A stretch of DNA of 45,502 nucleotides from assembly GCA_937903005.1 (NCBI GenBank), contig CALFNR010000128.1, positions 1 through 45,502 of the forward strand. The letters are read 5' to 3'. The DNA comes from Clostridium_AI sp002297865 (GTDB taxonomy: Bacteria; Bacillota; Clostridia; Lachnospirales; Lachnospiraceae). Made by a program: the position numbers and the translations under genes. How positions within the stretch are numbered: the stretch's first letter is position 1; every line of letters starts with the position of its first letter. This document shows, in pieces, positions 16,556 to 30,100 of this stretch. Below the pieces are notes generated by a model, which had not been told where the DNA came from, made no database searches, and saw only the letters and a list, made by a program, of their open reading frames with translations.

Positions 16556-17356
16556 ATGAAACTTGAGATAATTGAAAATGATTTAAGTGGTCATGAACAA
16601 AAGGAAACTATTTTGTTTGTACATGGTGCATATCATGGAGCATGGTGTTGGAAAGAAAATTTTTTTCCTTATTTTGAAAAAAACGGTTACAAGTGTTATG
16701 CGGTAAGTCTTAGAGGACATGGTGAAAGTGAAGGTCGAGAGCAGATAAATGACTTTTCTATAGATGATTATGTACAGGATGTAGTTGAGACGATTGATTC
16801 ATTAGAATGTAAACCGATCCTAATCGGACACTCAATGGGAGGAGCAGTTGTACAAAAAGCAGCTTTTCTACATAAGGATAAGATTGCAGGCATGGTGTTG
16901 TTAGCCTCAGTTCCTCCAAAAGGAATGCTACTCAGTTTGTTAAGACTTCTAGTGAAGAATTCGAAGAAGGCACAAGTACTGATGAATTACAACCCAGAGA
17001 AAGATTATGCTATGATTGGAAGTCTGTTTTTCTCAGAAGAAATGGACAAAGATGAGGTTGAAAAGTATTCTAAGAAGATGATTGCTGAATCAGCTTTGGC
17101 AAGCCGCCAGACTGTTAGTAAGATTGTAAGTAGCAACGTTCTTCCAGAAAACATGCCTATTCTCATAATGGGAGCTAAGAAAGATGTTATGCTCACAAAT
17201 GGGCAGATTAAGAAAATAGGTAAATTCTATCATAAAGATATAATATGGCTAGAGAAAAGTGGACACGATATAATGCTTGATATTGAATGGAAAAATGCTG
17301 CAGAAACAATTTGTGCGTATTTAGATAATATGATTAAAAAGAGGACTAAGAAGTGA
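16556..17356 (+). CDS. Alpha/beta hydrolase, possible editing or release thioesterase
   Basis: This 266-aa protein is a soluble alpha/beta hydrolase. The oxyanion-hole HG is in FVHGAYHGAW (about residues 21-30). The nucleophile elbow is GHSMGG with Ser93. The likely acid is Asp210 and the likely base is His237 in SGHD. A helical lid (about 122-180) covers the active site. In this operon it may hydrolyse stalled acyl groups from ACPs or release or modify the product. No thioesterase domain appears in the PKS portion seen here. AAAGGAG precedes the ATG. Its end overlaps the start of the next gene by 4 nt (GTGA), so the two are translationally coupled. It could equally hydrolyse an ester or lactone in tailoring or self-protection. 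Confidence 0.82.
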   Translation: MKLEIIENDLSGHEQKETILFVHGAYHGAWCWKENFFPYFEKNGYKCYAVSLRGHGESEGREQINDFSIDDYVQDVVETIDSLECKPILIGHSMGGAVVQKAAFLHKDKIAGMVLLASVPPKGMLLSLLRLLVKNSKKAQVLMNYNPEKDYAMIGSLFFSEEMDKDEVEKYSKKMIAESALASRQTVSKIVSSNVLPENMPILIMGAKKDVMLTNGQIKKIGKFYHKDIIWLEKSGHDIMLDIEWKNAAETICAYLDNMIKKRTKK

Positions 17357-18171
17357 GTGAAAAGAATTCATATAAAATAAGTGAAGTAGCAGCTAATGTA
17401 GAAAAAGAAGTAGAGAGACTGAAGGGACAAGTTGAATTGTTCTGGGACAATGAAGTGAAGTATTATGAAGAGTATGGCTTGCGTGATGGAATGAAAGTGG
17501 TAGAGTTTGGTTCAGGCCCTGGATTCTTGTCCGAGAAATTAATGCAGAGATATCCAAATCTATCATTAACAATGATTGAATTAGATCCATATTTGGTAGA
17601 ATACTCTGATAATCATTTGAAGAAAGAATTTGCAGGTAGATATGAAGTCAAGGAAGCGTCTGTATTGGATTCAAAATTAGGAAGGGAACAATTTGATTTC
17701 TCAATTTCAAGACTATTAATTGAACATTTACCAGAGCCAGAAAAAGCAGGATTAGAGATAAAAAGAGTGTTGAAAAAAGGCGGAAAAGCTGTTTTTATTG
17801 ATAACGACTTTGAAATGCATATTATGACATCTCCACCAATAAAAGAATTAAGAGTACTGTATGATGCATATTGCAAAGCGAGAGAAGATGAGGGAGGTAA
17901 TCCACGTGTTGGGCGTGAACTTCCTCAGATCTTAAGAAAAAGCGGGTATAAGAATATACAATTTAATGCTATCTGTGCACATAGTGAATTATTAGGGGAT
18001 GAAGCATTTTTTAAGTCTGAAGGAATTGGAATTGCATCTAAACTTTTAAAAGACGGATATTTGACAAGTGAAGAGATGGCGAAAATTATGATTTCTTGGA
18101 GAAATGTTATACGGAATAAAGAGCATTCCATAGTAAGACAGTTATTTATGGCAGCTGGAGAAAAGGAATAG
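17353..18171 (+). CDS. SAM-dependent class I methyltransferase (tailoring)
   Basis: This 272-aa protein has a Rossmann-like SAM-binding fold. Motif I EFGSGPG is at about residues 51-57, an acidic residue follows strand 2 (MIELDP), and the later motifs are DFSISRLLIEHLPEPEKAG and RVLKKGGKAVFIDND. It resembles UbiE/MenG-like small-molecule methyltransferases and is clearly different from the cMT domains inside the PKS proteins. It probably methylates O, N or C of the finished or ACP-bound polyketide. The start is GTG, overlapping the stop of the hydrolase gene. The next gene begins 28 nt after its stop. The substrate cannot be inferred. Confidence 0.85.
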   Translation: MSEKNSYKISEVAANVEKEVERLKGQVELFWDNEVKYYEEYGLRDGMKVVEFGSGPGFLSEKLMQRYPNLSLTMIELDPYLVEYSDNHLKKEFAGRYEVKEASVLDSKLGREQFDFSISRLLIEHLPEPEKAGLEIKRVLKKGGKAVFIDNDFEMHIMTSPPIKELRVLYDAYCKAREDEGGNPRVGRELPQILRKSGYKNIQFNAICAHSELLGDEAFFKSEGIGIASKLLKDGYLTSEEMAKIMISWRNVIRNKEHSIVRQLFMAAGEKE

Positions 18172-18199
18172 TACTGGATAGATGTTTGGAGGAAAATAA

Positions 18200-21100
18200 A
18201 TGGGAGGAAAATTGAATAGAGATTCAATTATAAGAGAAGCAAAAGCAATTATTGCGGATTTGGTTGAAAAATTACCAGAAGCCATTGAAACAGATAAAGA
18301 TTTTTATGATTTAGGTTTAACATCCATTACAATTATTGATTTTGTTGAGTTACTAGATACAAGGTTAGGGATCTCACTAGGGGTAGAGTCTGTATTTGAT
18401 TATCATGGTATTAGTCCACTGGCAGATTTCATCTTAAAAGAGCAGGGGATTGGCCAGCAGGATGAAGAAATGGATATGGAAGCTGACAAAGAAGAATCGG
18501 ATGATATGGAAATTGCCATAGTTGGAATTAGTGGAAGATTTGGAGAGGCTGGAAATCTCGAAGAGTTTTGGGATAAGCTAGGTGAAAAAACACCGTTTGA
18601 CCAGTATCATAACGAGGACAGAAAAAATGATGGAAAGAGCCTATCTGGATTTTTAAAAAATCGTGATTGTTTTGACGCACAGTTTTTTGGAATTCATGAT
18701 GAAGAAGCGGATAAAATGGATCCTCAACAAAGAATCTTTATGGAAACAGCGTATCACGCATTAGAGGATGCAGGATATCCTGCTGAAACGCTTTCAGAAA
18801 AGCGAGTAGCAGTATTTGTTGGCGGAAGAGCTTCCGATTATAAAGAAAACATATCATTAAAGGATCGAAATTATGATGCATTTTTGGGAAATGAGACATC
18901 TTCCATTCCGACTCGTTTTTCCTATTTGTACAATCTAAAGGGCCCAAGCGTCTGTTTTGACACAGCATGTTCCTCAAGTATACTATCATTGCATTATGCC
19001 AGCCAAAGTTTGCGAATGGGAGAATGTGATCTTGCGTTAGCTGGTGGAGTATATGTAGATGCACAGTTAAACTATTACAATATGGCTAAAAATTCAGGCT
19101 TAATCTCTGAAAATGGAGAATGCAAGTCACTGGATCGAGATGCGGACGGGATGACATTATCAGAGGGTGCTGGTGTTGTTATACTTAAGAGATTACGTGA
19201 TGCAGTAGAAGATGGAGATATGATTTATGCCGTCATAAAAGGTTCTGCAGTTACACAGTCAGGAAGAACCAATGGTTTCGGCATTCCAAGCATGGGTTCT
19301 CAAAAAGAATTACTGAAAAAGGCTTATGAGAATGCAGATATCAATCCAGGAACGATTTCTTACATAGAGGCAAATGGAACAGCTACTAAATTAGGAGATG
19401 CGATTGAATTAAATGCATTAAAAGACTTCTTTGGAAAGCACATGAGAGATGCTAAAAAAATAGCGGTTGGAACAAGTAAGACAAGCGTTGGTCATGCAGT
19501 TATGGCATCAGGTATGTCAGGATTACTTAAAATTCTTATGGCTTTTCAAAAGGGAGTTATGCCAGCTACAGCTGGATTTCATGAGATTAATGAAAATGTA
19601 AAATTGGAAAAGTCTCCATTGTACATTGCGAAGGAAGAGATTTCATTGGATGTGCGCAAGGAAGAACCTTTACGCGCTGCCATTAGCTCATTTGGCTTAA
19701 ATGGCACTAACGTACATATGATATTTGAACATAGACCAGTGGAGCGAATGGAAGAAGAAATGAAGCGACCATGCTACATTTTCCCTGTGTCAGCACAGTC
19801 AGAAACTGGTTTAGGTAAGAAGCTGAAAGAGTTTAAGGAATGGCTGAAAGAGAATAAGAAAAATTATTCACCTATCCATGTTTCAAATGTATTGTGTGAA
19901 CAAAGGAGTCATTTTCCTATAAGATGTTCATTTATTGCAAAAAATCTAGATGATTTATCAAGACAGTTAAACAACATCAGTACGACTTCAAAGAAACATG
20001 TAAATGTGACAGTAAAAAGAAAAATTACAGCGTCTGTGATGGAGAAAATACAGAAACTATGGAGAAAGCTGGAGACAGTGAGAGATGTACCGGAATATAA
20101 GAAAGCTATGAAAGACTTGCAATCTTATTATTTACAAGGCTATTCATTTTCGTTTAAAGAATTGTTTGATACAAATACATTTTTACCAATTCCAGTTATG
20201 CTGTATCCATTCGAGGAAGTGCATCATTGGATCGATAAGCAAGAGGATGAAATTGAGTTAGGGGAAACGATAAAGATGATTTATCCGAAAAAAGTCCCTT
20301 CTATTGTTTCTGAATTAAACATCCAGGAAAGAGTATCAGCGCTCAAGGTAGAGCAGATTGAGAAGAATCGTGGGCTTCAAATGAATGGATTTGAAGATAA
20401 TATATGTGACATTTTGTATGCTCAACTAGCATCTATCGGTTTGTTTGACAGTAAAACTGTCTCAATGGACGAAATTGAAGAAAGAGAAGATATTGCGTCA
20501 GCTTACCATCAATGGATAGAGGAAAGTCTCTGCGTATTAGCTAGAAACAAGTATTTGATGCATGAGGGAAATGTATTTCAAGTAGGCAATAAGCTAGTCA
20601 AGAAGGATGAAACTATCTGGAAAGAATGGGAAACGAAGAAATCGACATTAAGAAATTTAGATGATGTAAGACCGCAGATACAATTGCTGGAAGTAGTATT
20701 AAAATCGTTATCTGATATTTTGCTTCAGAAAAAATCGGCAACTGATGTTATGTTCCCTAATTCGTCCATGGAACTGGTTGCAAACATTTATAAGAATAAT
20801 CTGGTTGCAGATTATTTTAACGATGTGTTAGCTGAAAGTATTGCTCAAGCAGTAGAGACAAGAATTGCACAGGGAATCACTGAGCCAGTTCGAATCCTTG
20901 AGATTGGGGCTGGAACAGGTGGAACAAGTGAACTTGTGCTTAAGAAGTTAGAACCATACAGCGAACATATAGCAGAGTACTGTTATACAGACGTATCAAA
21001 AGCGTTCTTAGTATATGGAAAAGAGAACTATGGAGCAGATTATCCGTTTTTGAACTTTAAGCTTCTAAATGTCGAGGAAGTATATTCTTCTTATCAGGCT

Positions 21101-24100
21101 GGTATGAATCAGTATGACTTTGTCATTGCTAGTAATGTGTTACATGCGACAGAGGATATGTTACAGACACTGTCCAATGTGAAGGTGCTATTAAAGAAAA
21201 ATGGTATTCTCTTTGTAAATGAAATAAGTGCTAAGTCACTGTTTACGCATGTAACGTTTGGTCTGCTAGATGGTTGGTGGAGACCGAAAGATAGACAATA
21301 TAGAGTGGAAGGAGCACCAGCTATTCTTCCAGAAACCTGGAAAGAAATTTTAGGCAAGACAGGATATGCAAAAACGATCTTTCCTGCAGAATCTGCACAT
21401 GGGTTAGGTCAGCAGATTATTCTTGCAGAAAGTAATGGAATCATCACGGTAAAAGAAGATGATATGATTGAGAAGAAGCCAAAGAAGATAAAGATGCAGC
21501 CAAAACAGGAAACTCGCTTAAGTGAGGATGTACAGGCTGAATTTGTGAAGTCTATCTTAATTAAAAAAGTAGCGAAAGAGTTAGCAGTTGATGAAAATGA
21601 GGTTTCTGATATTGTACCACTTCGTGAAATGGGAATTGATTCTATCTTAAGCGTTGCATTGATTCAGGAAATTAATGATGTGTTCGAGCTTGAATTTAAT
21701 ACAACGGTTCTTTTTGATTATGTAACGATTGAGCAATTATCAGACTATATATGTGAAGACTATGCAGAACATGTTGCAAAGAAGTTACAAAACAATCAAG
21801 AAGAGTTAAAGGAAACGAGACAAGATAGAGTAATTGATACAGCGAAAGATATAACAATAGATTCCGTAAAAGATAGAGTGATCCATACAGTCAAAAATGA
21901 AGATATCGCCATAATTGGATTTAGTGGCAGATTTGGTAATTGTGATACAGCAGAAGAGTTCTGGAAATTGCTTGATGAGGGAAGAGATGCCATCACTCCA
22001 GTCACAAGATGGGATTTAAGCAGACAGAAGAATAAAAAGTCATTTGAGAAAGCTGCTTTACTAAACAATATTGATAAATTTGATCCATTATTCTTTAATA
22101 TTTCTGGAAAAGAAGCAAAATATATGGACCCTCAACAGCGTATTTTTATAGAGGAATCCTGGAAGGCAATAGAACAAGCAGGATATTGTGGCAGTGTAAG
22201 CAATGGATTACCTTGTGGTGTTTATGTGGCATGTGGAAATAGTGATTATTTGAATACGTATCATGAAGAATTACCTGGACAGACTTTTTGGGGAAATATG
22301 GCTTCTGTAACCGCTGCAAGAATTGCCTATTATTTAAATCTGAAAGGTCCTGCGATTACTCTTGATACTGCATGTTCTAGTAGTTTGGTTGCAATTCATA
22401 TGGCATGTCAGGGACTTTGGTGTAAAGAAACGAATATGGCACTAGCTGGAGGAATTTCAGTACAGTGTTCCCCAAATCTTATTCTTTCAGAGGAAAGAGT
22501 TGGAATGTTGTCACCTGATGCGAAATGTTATGCATTTGATGATAGAGCCAATGGATTCGCATATGGAGAAGGAGCAGGAGTTGTTGTACTAAAACGACTG
22601 TCCGATGCAATTCAAGATCATGACACAATTTATGGTGTAATAAAAGGAAGTGGAATCAATCAAGATGGTGCAACCAATGGTTTGACTGCACCTAGTGCAA
22701 AATCTCAAGAAAAGCTAATTCGGGATGTATATGAGAAGTTTGATATTAATCCGAATGAAATTCAGATGGTTGAAGCACATGGAACAGGAACTAAGTTAGG
22801 CGATCCAATTGAGTTCCAGGCAATTACAAAAGCATTTCAAGCATTTACAGAACGAAATAAATATTGTGCAATCGGTTCAGTAAAAACAAACATTGGACAT
22901 ACTCAATATGCAGCGGGAATTGCTTCTGTAATCAAAGTCTTATTGAGTTTGCAGCATAAAAAGATTCCGGCTACTCTCAATTTTGAGAAAGGAAACAGTA
23001 GTATTGATTTTGAGAATACACCGTTCTTTGTAAATACAAATGGAATTGAATGGAAAACTGAAAGTGGGCAAGTACGTCAAGCGGCAATTAGTTCCTTTGG
23101 TGCCAGTGGAACCAATGCACACATTGTAATTGCACAAGGTCCAGAAGAAGAAAAACGCGTTCAAAAGAAAGAAGAAGGATATTTGCTTGTATTGTCTGCT
23201 AAGACAGAAACGCAGCTTAACATGCAGGTTGAACAATTTGCTTCGTATCTGAAGGATAAAGAAGAGGAAGAACTTGGAGATATCAGTTTCACATCCTTAA
23301 TGGGAAGAAAACACTTTAATTATCGTTTTGCTTGCGTGGGAACAAGTAAAATGGATATGTTGGAGAAACTGAACCTGTACCTAAAAGGAGAACAGGAAAA
23401 GGGTATCTTCAGCGGAAAGACACAAACTTTAAAATCAGCGGATAAGAAGCTAGGAGAAGAAGCCATTACAGCTTGCGTAAATGGTGTAGATTACATAAAC
23501 AACTTGAATTTGTTGGCTCGTTATTTTGTAGAAGGATATGAGTTGTCTTATGAGAGATTATTCGGTAAAAATACAAATAAGAGAATATCAATGCCTTCGT
23601 ATCCATTTGCAAAGGAATCTTACTGGAAAGATACTGAGGAGGCTACGAGCGAAACAGAGATGGAATCAGAATCAGCTATAAAGAAGTGCATAAAGTGCTT
23701 CACAGAGAAATGGTGCGAAGAGCAGGCAGTTATGGGAGAAACAGTGCCAAGTGAGCTGCTTTGTCTGGTTCAGGATAAAACGCAACAAGATGTAATGGAA
23801 CGTATCTTCCAAGAAAAATCAGCAGATATAAGACTGATATTTGTGCAGAGGGATAACTATACTGGGACAAAAGAGGATTACATAGAAATATTAAGTCAGG
23901 TTAAGAAACAGTATAAGAAGATAGCTGCTATTATACATACATGGTTTATGGAGGACGAACGTGGAGTTTCAGACTGTCTGCAATTATCATATTTAGTTCA
24001 AGCAATTGAAGAAACTGGATTATCAGTTGATAAGATTTTATATCCAGCTGTTTATAAAGATGATTTCGGCAAAAGTATTGTAGATGCAGCGAACGGATTG

Positions 24101-27100
24101 GGGCTGTCACTTAAGGCTGTGAATGGAGATACCACTGTATGTGTGATAGGTGGAAACTCTAGTGATAGAATGGATGCAGCTGACTGGCAGGAGTGGACAC
24201 AAAGAATCTGGACGGAAACTTGCTGCGTGGAAAATCGTCCTGTAAGTTATCAGGATGGAAAACGATTTACAGTAAAACTGAAAGAGTCTGTACCAGAACA
24301 AGGAGAATCACTTATTAGAGAAAATGGAGTTTACTTTGTAACTGGTGGGACAGGAAAACTTCTTACATTTTTAGAAATGGAATTAGCGAGCCGTTATCAT
24401 GCAAAGTTTATATTACTGGGCAGAAAAGACCAAGACCAAAAGATAGAGTTGTATTTAGAGAGACTTAAATCACTAGGCGGACAAGCAATCTATGTAAAAG
24501 GTGATGTATGTAACAAAGCGGATGTTGAACGTGCAAAGAACGTTGGTAAAGAAGCGTTTGGACAAATTAATGGTGTGATACATGGTGCAGGAATCCAAGG
24601 GGAAGGAAACGTTTTAAAGAAAACAGAGAAAGCGATGTTAGAAGTGTTAGCACCGAAAATTACAGGTGCAAACATCTTAGAAGAAGTATTCTTAGGTGAA
24701 ATACTGGATTTCTATTGTTTTGTTTCTTCTGTTTCAGCAGTCATTGGTGACTTTGGCGGATGTGACTATGCCATGGCAAATCGTTTCTTATTATCTTATG
24801 CAAAGAATAGAAATGAAGAGAGTCACACAAAGCATATTGCAATAGGCTGGCCTATGTGGAAGGAAGGAAACATGGGTATTGCTAATGAAGCGGGAAGAAA
24901 GATGTATTTAGCTACAAGTGGTTTAAGTGAGCTAGAAACAAAGGAAGGTATTGAACTGTGGCTTCAGATGTTATGCAAAGCAGACAAGACGGGACAGCTT
25001 GTTTTTGCTGGAGATAGCCAAAGTATGGATAGAATAGCAGAGCGAGCAGATGTACTAGGAAGAAAAAAAGAGTTTGAGAAAGCAGGGAATAAAACAGAGA
25101 TGGAGAAGAAGGTTAATTCTATTCATGAGAGCAAATGGAATATAATCAATTCCTTGAGAGCAATGGCTTCTGAGCTTTTAGACATTCCTGCTAATAGAAT
25201 AGATCAACAAAATAATCTGAATGAATATGGGTTTGATTCTTTAAGTCTAGTTGACTACGCAAAGGCGATTCATGAAAGATATCAGATACCGTTTACACCA
25301 TCACTATTTTATAGTTATGCGACATTAGAGAATATTGCGGATTATCTTGTTGCAGAATACGGGAAAGCGGTTTGCGAGGAAGCTTCTGCACCAGTAGTAC
25401 ATAAAACAAAAATGGAAAAGAAAACAGAATGTATTCCAACAGAAAAAGAATGCAATCAAGAAGAACAAATTGCAATTATCGGAATGAGTGGACGTTTTCC
25501 ACAAGCACGTACACCGAAAGAGTTGTGGGAAATATTAGAACAAGGAAAAACAGTTGTTACAACAGCCCCAAGTGATCGATTTACTGGTGAAAGAGAGAAA
25601 ATTGAGAAATGGAAATGTGGATGGGTACCAGGTGTTTCTGAATTTGAGCCATTATTCTTTGAAATATCTCCTAAAGAAGCTCAGATGATGGACCCAAGGC
25701 ATAGACTCCTTATGCAGGAAACATGGAATGCATTAGAAGATGCAGGATGCAGTATGTCCTCATTAAAGGAACAAACAGTTGGAATGTTTGTTGGTGCGGA
25801 AAGCAGTGATTATACTAGACATGATTTGGGTTGTGATACGCCAATTACATCAGACCATGAGGCAGTGTTATCATCTAGAATTGCATACTTTATGGACTTA
25901 AAAGGGCCTAACATGACTATCAATACAGCATGTTCATCCGGTTTAGTTGCAATGCATCAGGCATGTCAAAGCATTAAAAATGGAGAATGTGATATGGCAA
26001 TCGCAAGTGGTGTAAATCTTATCCTTGATGCTAATTCACTAGAGCGTATTGACAAAGCAGGAATGATTTCAGAAACGAATACCTGTTATGCATTTGATAA
26101 ACGCGCAGATGGAATGGTGCCAGCAGAAGCTGTAGTTTCCATTGTGCTGAAATCACTTTCCAAAGCGAAACGAGATGGAAATCCAATCTATGCAGTAGTA
26201 AAAGGAAGCGGAATTAATTACGACGGCAGAACGAACGGAATTACTTCTCCAAATGGATTATCACAGCAAAAATTAATTGAGCAGGTTTATACAAAGAACC
26301 ATATTAATCCAGAAGATATCACCTATATTGCAACCCATGGAACAGGAACAAAACTAGGAGATCCAATTGAGGTAAATGCACTTTATGATGCTTATCATAA
26401 GTTTACAAATAAGGAAAATTACTGCGCAATTACTTCCACAAAGACAAACTTTGGTCATGCTTTTGCAGCATCTGGCTTACTTAGCGTTGTAGCGTTAGTT
26501 GAAAGTATGCAGCATAAAAAGATACCAGCAAGCTTAAATGTGGTGGAAGAGAATTCATTTATTAAATGGGATAAGAGTCCTTTCTATGTGAATAAGCAGC
26601 TAAAGGATTGGGATGTTGTAGCAGGAAAGAGCAGAATTGGTGCCGTAAGTGCGTTTGGAATGAGCGGAACGAATGCACATATTGTACTGGAAGAGTATCC
26701 ACAGGAAAAGAATCATGAAGTAAATAATGAGCCTGTTTTACTTGCATTATCAGCAAAGAGAGAGGATTCATTAGAACAGAAAGTCATTGAGCTTAAGGCA
26801 TTTTTAGAGGAAACAGATCAAAGTCTTCCTTGTATTGCACATACACTTTTAGCAGGTAGGACACATTTTGAGCATAGAGTTGCATTTGTTGCAGAAACAA
26901 AAGAAGATGCAGAGAAACTCATTGATAAGTATTTAGCGGAACAAGATGATATAAACATGAATCATGGAGTTATTAACAATGAGTTTAGAATTAATGCTAT
27001 CACTACAAACTTTATTCGGGAATTAACCAAACAGGCAAGTGAGTCCATTAGCAGTAAGAGCAAATATATGGATTCATTGAGAGCCTTATCCAATCTTTAT

Positions 27101-30100
27101 TGTATGGGATATGTACCATTACAAGAACAAGAACTTGAACATGTAAAACTAATACACATGCCAAGTTATCCATTTAAACGAGATAAATACTGGATAGAGT
27201 CAGCAAAACCAGAAGCTAGGTATTTGACCAGTGTTACAAAGACATTCGAAGAGCCTGTAGTTAAGCCTGTAGTGAAAGAAGAAAAAACAGCAGATTTACT
27301 AGTTAAGAAAGAAGAGCCTGTTGTAGAATCACAAGATAAAACAATTGAATTAGCAGAATTAAGCAAGGATTTAAGCAAAAGTCTTGCCGCTGCTTTGTAT
27401 GTTGATTTAGATGAAATCAATGATAAGAAGAAATTTATTGAACTAGGCCTAGATTCTATTATGGGAATAGAATGGATTAAGATGGTAAACACCAAATATC
27501 ATTTGAATATTGGAGCGACCAAAATCTATGACTATCCTTTGATTGAGAAGTTTGCGCCATATGTGCATAGCTTGATTGCAAGTAACAAAGGAGCACAGCA
27601 GCATTCTGCACCCGTACAAACTGAAAAGATAGAAAAGAAACCGATTGCTGCAACAAAAGAAAGTAAACCTGCCAATCAGCAAGTGGAACAAAAAGAGGAT
27701 ATAGATGTAGAAGTAAAGGCGAAAGCAAAGCCAGATATAAAGTCAAAACACGATATTGAGGCTGAATTGCTAAAAAGTCTTGAGAACGCTTTATATGTAG
27801 ACTTAGAAGAAGCAGATAAAAAGAAGAATTTTATTGAGCTTGGGCTGGATTCTATAATCGGTATTGAGTGGATTAAAGAAATAAACAAAATGTATGGTTT
27901 GAATATACCTGCTTCTAAAATGTATGACTATCCAAACATTAAAAAGTTTTCCAGAATGATAGAGGATAAACTGGCGGATAGCATAGTGGAATCCACCGTT
28001 GTAGAGGAGATTGCATTGGAGCAAGAATCAGAGCAGGAGGAACAACTAACCCCTGAAATGTTAGGAAATCCTTTGTTTCAGGAACGCTACCATAGTAGAT
28101 TAAGTTATTATGCAGGCTCCATGGCAAACGGAGTATCATCCATAGAAATGGTTAAGAAGATGGCAAATGCTTCAATTCTTAGCATATTTGGCAGTGGTGG
28201 CTATGCAAACGAAACGCTGAGAGAAAAACTTGTAGAACTAAAGTCTTCGATTGAGAGTGGAAAACCATACGGAGTATGTTATATTGCGAATATAAATGAT
28301 GAGAGAAAAGAATTAGAACAGGCGAAATTATTTGTAGATGCTCAAGTTCCAGTCATTGAAGTAGCTGCTTGTACGTCTATTACGAAGAGCCTTGTGTATC
28401 TAAGACTTAGTGGAATCTATTTTGATGAGGAAAAAAAGACAATTAAGTTCCCTCGAAGACTGATCGGAAAGTGTTCAAGAATTGAAGTAGCAAAACAGTT
28501 TATGTCAAAACCACCAAAAGAATATGTGGATGAACTGGTACAAGAAGGAATGCTTACGAAACAAGAAGCACTCATTGCTTCAAGAGTATCAATGACAGAT
28601 GATATCGCAGTGGAGGCAGATTCCGGCGGACATACAGACCAAGCTAAGATGGAAGCAATCGTTCCAACAATCATAGGATTACGTGATAGTCTTGTAGAAA
28701 AATATCAGTATCAAGAAGATATTATGGTTGGTTGCGGCGGAGGAATCGGATCAGCGAAAGCAGTAGCAGATGCATTGGCACTAGGTGCTGATTTTATCCT
28801 AACTGGTTCGATTAATCAGTGTACCTTTGAAAGTGGTGCAAGCAAAGCTGTGAAGGATATTCTGTGTGAACTAGGTGAAAATGAGACTGGATATGCAATT
28901 GCCGGAGACATGTTTGAGATAGGTGCTAAAGTTCAAGTAGTTGCAAAGCAAAGCAAATTCATAGAACGTGCCAATACCTTGTATCAGATGTTTATGGAGT
29001 ACGACTCTTTAGAGGAAATACCAGAGGATAAGAAAAAGGAAATTGAACACAACTACTTTAAGAAGTCATTTAAAGATGTGTGGAAAGAAATAGTAGAATA
29101 CAAGAAGAGAAGAAATCCAAAAGATTTGGAAGAGGCAGCAACAAATAAAAGATTCAAGATGGCGTTATTTATTAAGTGGTATCATGCACATTGTAACAAA
29201 ATGACACTTGAGGGGAATGTAGAAGAAAGTGACAATTTTGAAATCTTCTGTGGTCCTGCAATGGCTTTATTTAATAAAGAGTTGAAAGGCACGAAGTTAG
29301 AACACTGGCAGGATAGGCATGTGGATGAAATTGCACAATTGTTAATGGAGAAAGCGTGTGTGTATATGGTGAAGAATGGATATTTAAGAAAGCAGATTAA
29401 TTTATCGAGCATTGCGATAGTGGGAATGTCTGCAAATTTCCCAAAAGCTGAAAATGTGGATGAGTACTGGAATAACTTAGTGTCTGGTAAAGATTGCATT
29501 TCAGAAATTACGGATGACAGATGGGATATAAAGAAATATTACAATCCAGATAGTGAGCATAAGGGCACTTATTTATGTAACAAGATGGGAGTGCTTGAGA
29601 ATATTGATAAATTTGACGCAGAACTATTTCAGATTCCACCAGTAGAAGCAATGAAGATGGATCCTCAGCAGAGAAAATTTTTAGAGAACTGCTGGTCTTG
29701 TATTGAAGATGCAGGAATTAAGCCATCCAATATGGAAGAGAAAAAATGCTCCGTATTTGTGGGATGTGGTTCAAGCGGATATAAGAGTATGATTGAAGAA
29801 GAAGACTTAGATTCTAAAGTATTGACTGGTAATGTATCTTCTACCTTAGCAGCTAGAATTTCCTATCTGTTAAACTTAAAAGGTGCTTCTATCTCAATTG
29901 AAACAGCTTGCTCTTCCTCATTAGTGGCAGTTGCACAGGCATGTGACAGTCTTGTATTACATAACTGTGATTATGCATTAGCAGGTGGAGCGGGAATTGC
30001 AGCAGAACCATCTCTGCTGATTATGAGCAGTAAGGCAGGAATGCTTTCAGAAGATGGAGCATGTTATACATTTGATCAGCGCGCGAATGGTTTCGTTCCA

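Noticed and set aside
20270..21440. The region between KS1 and ACP2 as an adenylation or condensation (NRPS) domain
   Set aside because: It has EIGAGTGGTS and NVLHAT motifs of a SAM-dependent C-methyltransferase and no NRPS core motifs.
23660..24300. The region before the KR in PKS 1 as a DH domain
   Set aside because: No HxxxGxxxxP motif is present; it fits the structural half of a ketoreductase.
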